A DNA stretch of 9,942 nucleotides, taken from an uncultured Muribaculaceae bacterium. Its GTDB lineage: Bacteria > Bacteroidota > Bacteroidia > Bacteroidales > Muribaculaceae. The notes under the pieces are model-generated. The model made no database searches and was not told the DNA's origin. It worked only from the letters and a program-made list of their open reading frames with translations. The position numbers and the translations under genes are program-made. The stretch's first letter is position 1; each line of letters begins with the position of its first letter. Positions 1 to 6,545 of the stretch are shown here, one piece after another. The DNA lies in NCBI GenBank assembly GCA_910585755.1, contig CAJUFH010000077.1, forward strand, positions 1-9,942. The letters run 5' to 3'.

Positions 1-12
1 TCTAACCATTAG

Positions 13-36
13 GCAATTATGAAATTGCGCTTTTTT
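13..36 (+). terminator. Possible weak intrinsic terminator
   Basis: A 6-bp stem, GCAATT (13-18) with AATTGC (23-28) and a four-base loop, is followed by GC and a run of six T. The stem is AT-rich and therefore weak. If real, it would end transcription from a gene lying to the left of the window. Confidence 0.3.
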
Positions 37-127
37 GAGTGGCGAAGTCAGGTGGCCACAATACATAAAACTATTCCGCGACCTCAATTCTATCAAAGAA
101 TAACAATATTTTTCAAACATTATCCAG

Positions 128-155
128 AAGCCGCTCTTAATCCGGGCGGCTTTTT
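128..155 (+). terminator. Intrinsic terminator
   Basis: AAGCCGC (128-134) pairs with GCGGCTT (146-152) across an 11-base loop, and the hairpin runs into TTTTT at 151-155. This is a standard Rho-independent terminator, presumably for a gene to the left of the window. It argues against the open frame that spans it. Confidence 0.7.
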
Positions 156-293
156 CTATTACCATACAACAAGAAAACAAAGGCAATTAAATATAACCAA
201 CACACCTTAAAAATCCATAAATCGCTTTATTCTATTTCCTCTTATTATCGCAATAAGTACATTTTTAGTACGCTTTAATAATGATTATCTACT

Positions 294-322
294 GATATAC
301 AGCATCATGGATGTTATACATC
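294..322. repeat. Imperfect 13-bp inverted repeat at the pectinesterase junction
   Basis: GATATACAGCATC (294-306) and GATGTTATACATC (310-322) are inverted copies that match at 10 of 13 positions, separated by ATG. The palindrome sits exactly where AT-rich DNA changes into pectinesterase coding sequence and overlaps the start codon at 311. It may be chance, a recombination footprint or an operator; nothing else in the window tells these apart. Confidence 0.35.
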
Positions 323-1525
323 GAAACATGCAATGTCTCGATTATCGGCGAAGACCGCGACAATGTCATCGTTCATGGAAATATATCCGGCATCTCTTAC
401 CCCGTATTCTCGACCCGCAACTCGACCAACATCTATATGGAGAATTTCACCATCCGCAACGACCTTGACTGGGGTTGCTTCGATGCCGAGGGCAATGGTG
501 ACGGAGTCGGTGTAGGCGTGGCTCATTATGGTGGTAAACGCGACATTATGGTCAACATGCGTTTGCAGTCCAATCAGGATACACAGGTGACCGGCGAACA
601 GGGCTACTATTACAATTGCGAAATCCACGGCTCGGTTGACTTTATCTGCGGTGGTGGCAACCACTTCTATGACCATTGCACCTTCGTCACAACCCGTAAG
701 GGTTCGGTTGTCGCAGCACCCTCGACTTCCGCAGCTCAGAAGTGGGGTTATGTGTTCTCATACTGCACAATAAAGGGCATCTCGGGATATAACCTCGGCC
801 GTCCATGGGATAACGAGCCGCGCTGCTACTGGTTGAACACCACTATGGAAGCGAACTGCTCTGCTAATGGATGGGACAAGATGGGCAACCTTGTCACCCA
901 CTTCTATGAGTACAACTCGATGGACGCTTCGGGCAACGCCCTCGACCTCTCGGGCCGCGGCAACTCTCCTTCCTCCACCAACAAGTACAACCCCGTGCTG
1001 ACTGCCGAGGAGGCTGCGGAGTTCACCGTTGAGAACGTGCTTGGCGGGGATGACTCCTGGCTCGCTACGGAGGAGACTGTCGGGGAAATAGCTGCCCCCG
1101 AGGGTGTCGCCTACGAGAAACAGACTGAGACCTCTAACGCGCACCTCTGGTGGTATCCCGTTGAAGGCGCCGCCGGTTACCTCATCTACAACAACGGCGA
1201 GTACCTGGGTTACGCTCCCGGCGACCACGACCACTTCGACCTCGCGACCAACTCGAGCTACAAGAAGGTCGCTTCCCGCGCCGACGAGGATTTTTCCTAC
1301 ACTATCCGTGCGATTTCGCCTAACGGAACGATGAGCGCCCACTCGTTCGCCATGACCTCTCAGAACCCGACCGGCATCGAGACCGTCGGGGCTGACGCTG
1401 CTGCCAAGGTTGAGTACTACAACCTGCAGGGCCAGCCGGTTGCCGAGGGCTATCGCGGTGCCGTCATCAAGGTCGAGACCGCCCCCGATGGCTCGCGCTC
1501 CGTCTCCAAGACTTTCCTCGACTAA
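311..1525 (+). CDS. N-terminally truncated CE8 pectinesterase with FN3-like domain and C-terminal tail
   Basis: Carbohydrate esterase family 8 removes methyl esters from pectic homogalacturonan, preparing it for pectate lyases. The family signatures are visible: NQDT at residues 88-91 (oxyanion Gln and catalytic Asp), VDFICGGG with D110 as the second catalytic Asp, and LGRPW at 162-166 supplying the substrate-binding Arg and Trp. Residues 259-350 resemble a fibronectin type III domain, and a YNLQG tail starts at residue 370. The protein is only 404 residues and begins at LYIET, about 50 residues into the usual catalytic domain. It lacks a signal peptide, the first beta-helix turns and the usual GxYxE region. 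An in-frame stop lies at 293-295, so no longer start exists. The QAVAL motif is also unclear (GVGVAHY stands there). It is probably a 5'-truncated remnant or a rearranged allele, perhaps not exported. A terminator follows the stop codon. Confidence 0.85.
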   Translation: MLYIETCNVSIIGEDRDNVIVHGNISGISYPVFSTRNSTNIYMENFTIRNDLDWGCFDAEGNGDGVGVGVAHYGGKRDIMVNMRLQSNQDTQVTGEQGYYYNCEIHGSVDFICGGGNHFYDHCTFVTTRKGSVVAAPSTSAAQKWGYVFSYCTIKGISGYNLGRPWDNEPRCYWLNTTMEANCSANGWDKMGNLVTHFYEYNSMDASGNALDLSGRGNSPSSTNKYNPVLTAEEAAEFTVENVLGGDDSWLATEETVGEIAAPEGVAYEKQTETSNAHLWWYPVEGAAGYLIYNNGEYLGYAPGDHDHFDLATNSSYKKVASRADEDFSYTIRAISPNGTMSAHSFAMTSQNPTGIETVGADAAAKVEYYNLQGQPVAEGYRGAVIKVETAPDGSRSVSKTFLD

Positions 1526-1567
1526 TCCCGAAGACGCTGTGACACCGACGCTCTCCTGGCCGCACAA

Positions 1568-1601
1568 GCCAAACATGACGCGGCACGCCGCGTCCCTACA
1601 C
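1568..1601 (+). repeat. Module D, copy 1
   Basis: A 34-bp unit that matches 7027-7060 at 32 of 34 positions in the same orientation. Its 24-bp core also occurs inverted at 6465-6488. The core is a near-palindrome, GACGCGGC and GCCGCGTC around a two-base spacer, flanked by CCTACA. Similar GTAGGG-plus-palindrome words occur between genes in other bacteria as far as I recall, but I cannot verify that here. Confidence 0.8.
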
Positions 1602-1640
1602 AGCCCCGCCGGACGGCTCCCGCCCGGCGGGGCTTCTTTT
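1602..1640 (+). terminator. Intrinsic terminator of the pectinesterase gene
   Basis: AGCCCCGCCGG (1602-1612) pairs perfectly with the segment at 1624-1634. The stem can extend further around a short loop, and TTCTTTT follows. It lies about 75 bases after the pectinesterase stop codon and directly abuts repeat module D, so the composite element may have landed in, or brought along, this terminator. Confidence 0.75.
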
Positions 1641-1663
1641 GCCCGGCGCTAAGCGCCCGCATA

Positions 1664-1703
1664 GATAGGAAGCCGCTCGCCTCCGGCTCACTCCACCCGA
1701 CAT
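1664..1703 (-). repeat. Module B, copy 1 (inverted)
   Basis: The reverse complement of this 40-bp stretch matches 6981-7020 at 39 of 40 positions, and its inner 29 bases match 2383-2411 exactly. It carries the word GGAGTGAGCCGGAGGCGAGC. Relative to copies 2 and 3 it lies in the opposite orientation, on the left side of module A. Confidence 0.85.
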
Positions 1704-1793
1704 TCCCACCCGCGTCCCGCCCTCCCCGCCGGTCTCCCCCGCACAGCGCTGCCTTGCGCAGAAGCAGACGAAAGGGCTGAAAGCCCGAAGGTA

Positions 1794-1858
1794 AGCGGCG
1801 GAGCCGCGGTGTAATTGTAGCACCGTATCGAGCGGCGGAGCCGCGAAGGTGCGGTGTT
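1794..1858 (-). repeat. Module C, copy 1 (inverted)
   Basis: A 65-bp unit whose reverse complement matches 6833-6897 at 62 of 65 positions. It contains two identical hairpins, GCGGC-GGA-GCCGC, at 1795-1807 and 1832-1844, separated by a conserved stretch that includes GTAATTGTAGCACCG. It mirrors module C copy 2 across module A. Confidence 0.85.
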
Positions 1859-1877
1859 CGTGGATCGGTGGAGGGAG

Positions 1878-2128
1878 GGGCCTCGGAGAGGCCCTGTAAT
1901 AAAGTGGGGATAGGATGTATTTGACACACAGATTATTAACGGCGCAAAGCGCCATTCGCGGATGCGACGGATAAACACAGATTATTCCCTTCGCCTTTTG
2001 TTGGTTGATTGTTTCATATTTCGGAAATCCGTGGGAATCCGTCGCATCCGTGGGGAGCTAAGCGACCAAGAAAATCTGTGTGTCAGTCATTTCAATCCAT
2101 TTTTATTAACCGACTTCTCCGAAGCCGT
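1878..2128. repeat. Module A, copy 1: long inverted-arm element
   Basis: The left end is a perfect hairpin, GGGCCTC-GGA-GAGGCCC (1878-1894). TGACACACAGATT (1922-1934) is repeated inverted at 2073-2085, and the 14 bases at 1959-1972 are repeated inverted at 2037-2050. The right end holds CTTC-TCC-GAAG (2114-2124). The arms enclose an unrelated spacer of about 64 bases (1973-2036). The left arm also carries the hairpin GGCGC-AAA-GCGCC (1941-1953), while the right arm has a GGTCGCTTAGC-type word instead. In copy 2 (6546-6815) these two arm types have exchanged sides although the outer flanks are collinear. Confidence 0.85.
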
Positions 2129-2146
2129 CATAATGCGACCGCCACA

Positions 2147-2210
2147 AACACCGCGCCTCGCCTCTGCGAGGCTCGACACGGTGCTACAATTACGCCGCGG
2201 CTCCGCCGCT
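2147..2210 (+). repeat. Module C, copy 2
   Basis: A 64-bp version of module C in the plus orientation. The frame of the module is kept (AACACCG at the left, CGGTGCTACAATTAC in the middle, then GCGGC-TCC-GCCGC at 2197-2209). In the first hairpin slot it carries GCCTC-TGC-GAGGC (2160-2172) in place of the GCGGC hairpin found in copies 1 and 3. Confidence 0.8.
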
Positions 2211-2247
2211 CCGCCGCATCGCGGGGCCGACGGAAATTATCCGCTGG

Positions 2248-2272
2248 GGAGAAAGATCTTCGACCTTTCTCC
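2248..2272. repeat. Hairpin with TTC loop
   Basis: GGAGAAAG (2248-2255) pairs with CTTTCTCC (2265-2272), and the inner bases TC and GA pair around a TTC triloop with one mismatch between. It shares the TCTTCGA centre with the hairpin at 2341-2357. There is no T-run afterwards, so a terminator role is not supported. Confidence 0.6.
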
Positions 2273-2291
2273 ATAGTCGCGCCATAGAAAT

Positions 2292-2330
2292 ACCCCATCA
2301 TTAGCCGCCCACGGCGGCTAATGATGGGGT
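2292..2330. repeat. Perfect 18-bp palindrome
   Basis: ACCCCATCATTAGCCGCC (2292-2309) pairs without mismatch with its complement at 2313-2330 around a three-base CAC loop. This is the longest perfect hairpin in the window and has no counterpart in the second intergenic region. No T-tract follows on either strand. A cruciform, RNA stem or protein-binding palindrome are all possible. Confidence 0.85.
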
Positions 2331-2340
2331 TACTAACATT

Positions 2341-2357
2341 CAGGGTCTTCGACCCTG
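2341..2357. repeat. Short hairpin with TTC loop
   Basis: CAGGGTC (2341-2347) pairs with GACCCTG (2351-2357) around TTC. It lies 10 bases after the 18-bp palindrome and has no T-run. Confidence 0.6.
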
Positions 2358-2382
2358 GGAGGCTCCGAGGAGGAAGGACCCT

Positions 2383-2411
2383 GGGTGGAGTGAGCCGGAG
2401 GCGAGCGGCTT
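2383..2411 (+). repeat. Module B, copy 2 (partial)
   Basis: Twenty-nine bases identical to the inner part of module B copy 1 in reverse orientation. The outer bases of the 40-bp module are not kept here. It closes the right side of the first composite element. Confidence 0.85.
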
Positions 2412-2476
2412 GCTTTGGGCGCCCGCTCTTTGGCTCCCTATCGCGGGTTTCGCCATTTTCGTCAGATTTTACCCCA

Positions 2477-2503
2477 TTGTTAGGGATTTTCGCGGTAGTT
2501 TTG
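2477..2503 (+). promoter_or_regulatory. Bacteroidetes-type promoter of the pectate lyase gene
   Basis: TAGTTTTG (2496-2503) is a perfect match to the TAnnTTTG -7 element, and TTG at 2477-2479 lies 16 bases upstream as a candidate -33 element. Transcription would begin near 2510, which rules out the upstream ATG at 2508 as start and leaves a leader of about 55 bases before the ATG at 2565. Confidence 0.65.
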
Positions 2504-2564
2504 CAGCGTGGGAGGCAGGATGCTTCCCCTCCTTAAACCGATTTCACAAAAACCGATTCATACC

Positions 2565-4649
2565 ATGAAGTTTGATCTCTCAGGCCGCTCGGCGGCCACG
2601 CTGCTCCTGGCGGCCCTCCTGGGGGGGACCTCCGCCCAGGGCATCGAGCTTGAAAGGCTCCCGGCCTTCCCCGGGGCCGAGGGCTTCGGCCGCTATGTCG
2701 ACGGCGGACGCCGCGGCTATGTCTACCATGTGACCTCTCTCGGCGACCGCGGCACGGGCACCCTCCGCGAGGCCCTCTCTAAAACCGGCCCGTGCACTAT
2801 CGTTTTCGACGTTTCCGGAACCATCCATCTCGAATCGGGCCTCAAGATTCCCGAATATACAACCATCGCCGGGCAGACAGCTCCGGGCGACGGCATCTGT
2901 ATCGCCGACTATCCCGTGACTATCGGCTCCAACTGCATCGTACGCTATATGCGCTTCCGCCTGGGCAACAAGAATGTCCTCGAGGGGGGTGCCGACGGCT
3001 GGGACGGCCTGACGGCGATGGACGGCCGCAACGTAATCGTCGACCACTGCTCCGTCTCCTGGAGCATCGACGAGTGCTGTTCGATTCTCGGCAATGTTAA
3101 CACTACCTTGCAGTGGAGCATCGTCTCGCAGAGCCTCGTCAACTCCGGCCACTCCAAAGGAGCTCACGGCTACGGCGGCAACTGGGGGGGCAGCGGGGCC
3201 TCCTTCCACCACAACCTGGTAGCCCACCACGGCTCGCGCACCCCGCGCCTGGGCCCGCGCGTCTCGACCCAGCTCGACGAGCGCATGGATATGCGTAACA
3301 ACGTCATCTACAACTTCGGCGGCAACGGATGCTACGGCGGAGAGGGGATGAACGTCAACATCATCAATAACTACTACAAGCCGGGCCCCGCGACCCCGGG
3401 CGACAAGAAGGGTAAGCGCATTGCGGGTGTCGGAATCCGCACGAACAGCTATTGCAACACTTACCCCGCCTACGCTCCCGCGCTCCATCTCTGGGGCACA
3501 TACCTCGTGGAGGGTAACGTCAATTCCAAGTACAGCGACGTGGCGAAGGACAACTGGGGCGTAGGCTTCCTCGACCAGATTGACAAGTCGGCCTCCGCGA
3601 CCGACGGCACCTGGAACGCGGAGACTGAGGCCAAAATCAAACGCTCCGAGCCGGTACCCTTCCCCGCTACCACGACCCATACCGCCGAGAAGGCTTACGA
3701 CCTGGTGACCTCCTACGCCGGATGCTCCATCTCCTACGACTGGGTCGACCGGCAGATGATCGACGACACCCTCGAAGGTAAGGCCACCGCTACCGGCCGC
3801 AACCTCTCGAAGGGCCTGGTCAACTCGCAGGAGGACAACAAGCCGAGCGGGGCGGGAGATGACTGGTCGGCATGGCCCGTGCTCAACTCCACCGCCGCTC
3901 CTGTCGACACCGACAAGGACGGCATGCCCGACGAATGGGAGACCGCCCGCGGCCTGAACCCCAACGACGCTTCCGACCGCAACCTCTGCGACGAGTCGGG
4001 CTACACGATGCTCGAACTCTATCTCGCCGAACTCGTCGAGGACATCACCGCCGCCCAGGAGGCCGAGGGATGGACCGAGGGTTACCGCTCGACCTACGAG
4101 CTCCCCGAGACCTTCGAAGTTTCGATGAACACCAAGGACGGTGCCGGATGGTACTTCAACGACGGCCTCTTCTGGCTCACCGGCGGCAATTATGTCGACT
4201 GCGAGGAGAACGGCTACTTCCAGATGCCCGTAAACCGCAAGCATACCCTCTGGCTCCCCGCCGGAGCGGCTATAAGCAAAATCAAGTTCGAGGGGCGCGG
4301 CTTCCGCACCACCGCCAGCTACTCCGACGCCTCGCTCGTAGAGCTTAACGGCCAGGAATTCGAGCAGGGAACCTACACGCTCCCCAAGTCGGCCTCGGAA
4401 ACCGGCTCGTTCGAGGTAGTGTTCCCCAAGCCGGTGAAGGGCCAGGTCACCTTTACCTTCAAGGGTAACGTCGCCGCCGGGAAAATCATCCTCTCGACCG
4501 ACGAGGCCGCCGCTGTCGAGACTGTCGAGGCCGCCCGCCCGGAGGGGGATGACGCGCCCTGGTACAACCTTCAGGGAATCCCCGTTTCCCCAAACCCCAC
4601 CACTCCCGGCATCTACATCCACGCCGGGAAGAAGGTACTCGTAAAATAG
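2565..4649 (+). CDS. Secreted pectate lyase, PL1-like
   Basis: A 694-residue secreted pectate lyase that would cut demethylated homogalacturonan by beta-elimination, typically using Ca2+. A signal peptide (MKFDLSGRSAATLLLAALLG) ends at SA-QG near residue 24. The catalytic beta-helix covers about residues 33-400 and shows family words FPGAEGF (35-41), IAGQTAPGDG, DHCSVSWSIDE (160-170, Ca2+ region) and SRTPR (224-228, with R225 or R228 as the likely catalytic base). Residues 448-459, DTDKDGMPDEWE, form a thrombospondin type 3-like Ca2+ motif. Residues about 515-655 look like a beta-sandwich, and the YNLQG tail starts at 667. I chose ATG 2565 over the upstream ATG 2508 because it begins the signal peptide and lies after the promoter. 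Two runs of seven G (2621-2627, 3184-3190) lie in the frame. The subfamily is not certain. Confidence 0.93.
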   Translation: MKFDLSGRSAATLLLAALLGGTSAQGIELERLPAFPGAEGFGRYVDGGRRGYVYHVTSLGDRGTGTLREALSKTGPCTIVFDVSGTIHLESGLKIPEYTTIAGQTAPGDGICIADYPVTIGSNCIVRYMRFRLGNKNVLEGGADGWDGLTAMDGRNVIVDHCSVSWSIDECCSILGNVNTTLQWSIVSQSLVNSGHSKGAHGYGGNWGGSGASFHHNLVAHHGSRTPRLGPRVSTQLDERMDMRNNVIYNFGGNGCYGGEGMNVNIINNYYKPGPATPGDKKGKRIAGVGIRTNSYCNTYPAYAPALHLWGTYLVEGNVNSKYSDVAKDNWGVGFLDQIDKSASATDGTWNAETEAKIKRSEPVPFPATTTHTAEKAYDLVTSYAGCSISYDWVDRQMIDDTLEGKATATGRNLSKGLVNSQEDNKPSGAGDDWSAWPVLNSTAAPVDTDKDGMPDEWETARGLNPNDASDRNLCDESGYTMLELYLAELVEDITAAQEAEGWTEGYRSTYELPETFEVSMNTKDGAGWYFNDGLFWLTGGNYVDCEENGYFQMPVNRKHTLWLPAGAAISKIKFEGRGFRTTASYSDASLVELNGQEFEQGTYTLPKSASETGSFEVVFPKPVKGQVTFTFKGNVAAGKIILSTDEAAAVETVEAARPEGDDAPWYNLQGIPVSPNPTTPGIYIHAGKKVLVK

Positions 4650-4672
4650 CGGATTATTAGGTTTTGTGAATG

Positions 4673-4718
4673 AAAAATCGTTGCTGAGGGAGATTTTACA
4701 CCCTTAGTGACGATTTTT
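4673..4718 (+). terminator. Strong intrinsic terminator after the pectate lyase gene
   Basis: An 18-bp stem is formed by AAAAATCGTTGCTGAGGG (4673-4690) and CCCTTAGTGACGATTTTT (4701-4718), allowing G-U pairs, around a 10-base loop. With A5 on the left and T5 on the right it could work in both directions. It separates the pectate lyase gene from the next gene, 23 bases after the stop codon. Confidence 0.85.
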
Positions 4719-4743
4719 CCCCCGCAAACCTCCGCCGCGGTTG

Positions 4744-4751
4744 TAACTTTA
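4744..4751 (+). promoter_or_regulatory. Candidate -7 element for the gene at 4842
   Basis: TAACTTTA matches seven of eight positions of TAnnTTTG and is followed by CCGC, like the GC-containing bases after the other two promoters here. No clear -33 TTTG is visible at the usual distance. The leader would be about 85 bases. Confidence 0.45.
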
Positions 4752-4841
4752 CCGCACCAATCAAAAGGGGCGGCTGTCCGCTCCCCGACATAACAACGCA
4801 TATAATAAATAACCTAATACCAACAAACCAACCTGACTGAC

Positions 4842-6341
4842 ATGAAAAAACAGTTACTCCTTGGTTCCGCACTCCTGGCCTTCGGTTTCGCAAGCGCCCA
4901 GACCGTGCAGAACATCCCGACAGCCGAGGGTTCATACCTCGAGATTTCCGAGACCGCTGTCGATTATGACCCGGTGCTCCTCAACGACCCCACTACCGGC
5001 GAACCCATCGAGCACTTCACCTATAACCCCAGTAAGGTATCGGTAACCGGCGACGATGGAAAGAAAATTTCATACAGCAATAACCCTGAGGCCGCACCGA
5101 TTTATGTAAACAACACTCACGACGGTGAGTCTGCTACCTGGGCCGTTAAGAGCGAAGCCGCTTCCTGCTACATAATCCGTTTCGCATATTCAAGCAAGAA
5201 CGACGCCCCCGGAGCATCCGGCACATTCCAGCTCCTCGACAAGGCTACCGAGAACTCCGTATGGGAAAAGACCTTCGAAGCCGCTGCCACCGCTACCGCT
5301 TCCTACGCTTTTTTCACTTCCGAAGTTTACGTTGACGAGACAATTCCCGCCGGCGAATATCTCTTCAGAATCAACTTCCACCAGGAAGACCCCCTGGCTC
5401 CCTCGTTCCGCATCTGCCAGATTTCCTTCGAGGCCCGCGAAGAGGTTGTGCCCGTTAACCTGAACGTTTACTGCGAACCCGCCGAAGGTGGCTCCGTAAC
5501 TGTGAAGCCCTCCCGCACCCAGTTCGTTTCCGGCACCGAGGTAACCCTCCAGGCTATCGCCAACACCGGCTACAAGTTCGTAGGCTGGGACAACGGCATC
5601 GACCCTGTATTCACCACCAACCCCTACAAGTTCAACATCGAGGATGAGACCGACATCACCGCCATGTTCGAGGAGGTTCAGATGTGGAGCAACATTCCCG
5701 GCTACGTGAACTTCGAGAACACCCGCCTCGTTGGCCAGGGTGCCGTACAGTATGATACCCACCAGATTAAGTTCTACAACCCCGAAAGCGGCGAATATGA
5801 TATCCTCCACGAAGGCGCTCCGGGCAGTGTGCCCTGGCTCGGCAACTACCGCAACGGCAACTCCGAGCGTTTCGAGCTGAACGCTACCGAGGCCGGCACT
5901 TACAACTTCGTGTTCCACTGGTCTTGGAAAGAAAAAAAGGTTGATGAGGCTCCGACCCTGACCTTCCAGATTTTCGACAAGGACGCTTATGATGCTGACG
6001 CTACCGCCGCAATGCCCGAATGGGCAAAGACCTTCGCTCCCGAAGAGGTTACCAAGCAGTGGTTCCAGTTCAAGGAGCAGCGCTACGACGACGTAACCCT
6101 CACAAAGGGTCGCAAGTACCTCAACATCCTCTTCAAGGAACCTAATCAGAACAAGTACACCATCAATATCCTCGACATGAAGTTCGGCATCGGCGACAAC
6201 TACGGTGAGGACGCTGCCATCGAGGAAGTAGCCATCGACGCCAACAAGGCTGTCCGCGCTTACAACCTGCAGGGCATCGAGGTTCCTGCGACCACCAAGG
6301 GCCTCATCATCGTCGACGGCAAGAAGGTCTACAACAAATAA
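4842..6341 (+). CDS. Secreted multi-domain beta-sandwich protein with InlB-type repeat
   Basis: I do not recognise an enzyme family. The 499-residue protein has a clear signal peptide (MKKQLLLGSALLAFGFASA, cleaved before Q20). An N-terminal beta-rich domain covers about residues 25-200. A divergent InlB B-repeat spans about 204-278 (VNLNVYCEPAEGGSVTV through GYKFVGWDNG to ITAMF). A second beta-sandwich lies at about 284-450, with NSERFELNATEAGTYNFVFH resembling CBM6/CBM35-like strands. The tail starts at YNLQG (474) and ends GKKVYNK. It has its own terminator-promoter gap after the pectate lyase. A carbohydrate-binding or adhesive surface protein helping the pectinases is an inference from domains and neighbours. 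No catalytic residues are evident. ATG 4842 is chosen because it starts the signal peptide; upstream is A-rich without a Shine-Dalgarno. Confidence 0.85.
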   Translation: MKKQLLLGSALLAFGFASAQTVQNIPTAEGSYLEISETAVDYDPVLLNDPTTGEPIEHFTYNPSKVSVTGDDGKKISYSNNPEAAPIYVNNTHDGESATWAVKSEAASCYIIRFAYSSKNDAPGASGTFQLLDKATENSVWEKTFEAAATATASYAFFTSEVYVDETIPAGEYLFRINFHQEDPLAPSFRICQISFEAREEVVPVNLNVYCEPAEGGSVTVKPSRTQFVSGTEVTLQAIANTGYKFVGWDNGIDPVFTTNPYKFNIEDETDITAMFEEVQMWSNIPGYVNFENTRLVGQGAVQYDTHQIKFYNPESGEYDILHEGAPGSVPWLGNYRNGNSERFELNATEAGTYNFVFHWSWKEKKVDEAPTLTFQIFDKDAYDADATAAMPEWAKTFAPEEVTKQWFQFKEQRYDDVTLTKGRKYLNILFKEPNQNKYTINILDMKFGIGDNYGEDAAIEEVAIDANKAVRAYNLQGIEVPATTKGLIIVDGKKVYNK

Positions 6342-6391
6342 GTTGCAGTATACAACAATAACAATATAAAGCCTTTGATTCACAAACATTC

Positions 6392-6430
6392 GGAGCCGCG
6401 ACCCGCGATGGGCCGCGGCTCCCGCTTTCC
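6392..6430 (+). terminator. Probable intrinsic terminator
   Basis: GGAGCCGCG (6392-6400) pairs with CGCGGCTCC (6414-6422), with an inner CCC/GGG pairing in the loop, followed by CGCTTTCC. The T-run is only three bases, so efficiency is doubtful. It lies about 50 bases after the preceding stop codon and just left of the second composite element. Confidence 0.55.
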
Positions 6431-6464
6431 CCCCGGAGGCCTCACCCCAACCCCGCTGCCCCGT

Positions 6465-6488
6465 TGTAGGGACGCGGCGTGCCGCGTT
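6465..6488 (-). repeat. Module D, copy 2 (inverted)
   Basis: TGTAGGGACGCGGCGTGCCG and the next four bases are the reverse complement of the 24-bp core of D copy 1, with one mismatch. It is inverted relative to D copy 3 at 7027-7060, so the two bracket the second composite element. Confidence 0.8.
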
Positions 6489-6545
6489 GAATATGCCCTG
6501 CGGAGCGCCCGGAGGGCGCGGTCTTTGTGGTTCGGGGGCGGCAAC

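Larger units (their letters stand above)
1..310. other. AT-rich leader region without a credible gene
   Basis: This stretch is much more AT-rich than the rest of the window: only 32 of the 120 bases from 181 to 300 are G or C. It contains two terminator-like hairpins (listed separately) and probably follows an upstream gene that ends outside or at the very edge of the window. A 63-codon open frame at 19-210 runs straight through the stronger hairpin and shows no recognisable domain or signal peptide, so I do not call it a gene. TACATTTT at 258-265 matches seven of eight positions of the Bacteroidetes -7 element, but no clear -33 partner is visible. The composition changes sharply at about 311, where pectinesterase homology begins. 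Confidence 0.6.
1568..2411. repeat. Composite palindromic intergenic element, copy 1
   Basis: This gene-free stretch is built from modules that recur at 6465-7060. The order is D(+), terminator hairpin, B(-), a short hairpin, C(-), then module A with its long inverted arms, C(+), three further hairpins and B(+). B and C therefore lie in opposite orientation on either side of A, giving a nested inverted repeat of more than 700 bases. There is no transposase, recombinase or RNA gene inside. Several open frames of 70 to 140 codons cross it, but they run over hairpins in multiple frames and share only repeat-encoded peptides, so I reject them. I do not recognise a named family. It looks like a non-autonomous, MITE- or BIME-like palindromic element. 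Confidence 0.8.

Noticed and set aside
19..210. 63-codon open frame at the left edge
   Set aside because: It starts within one hairpin and crosses a clear terminator at 128-155; no recognisable family, AT-rich and close to random.
1878..1894. GGGCCTC-GGA-GAGGCCC hairpin as a terminator
   Set aside because: It is followed by TGTAATAAAG rather than a T-run and is part of the repeated module A in both gaps.
1522..2287. Several open frames of about 80-135 codons on both strands inside the first gap
   Set aside because: They run through hairpins and repeat modules in several frames at once. They resemble frames in the second gap only where the DNA repeats do (for example TPHLRGSAARYG and GGVSRRRAA), and they have no domains or leader signals.
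1568..2411. CRISPR array
   Set aside because: Repeats are not regularly spaced, occur in both orientations, and have no uniform spacers or cas genes.
2508..2564. Upstream ATG extending the pectate lyase by 19 residues
   Set aside because: It lies only five bases after a perfect -7 element, at or before the expected transcription start. The extension (MGGRMLPLLKPIS) would precede and spoil the signal peptide starting at 2565.
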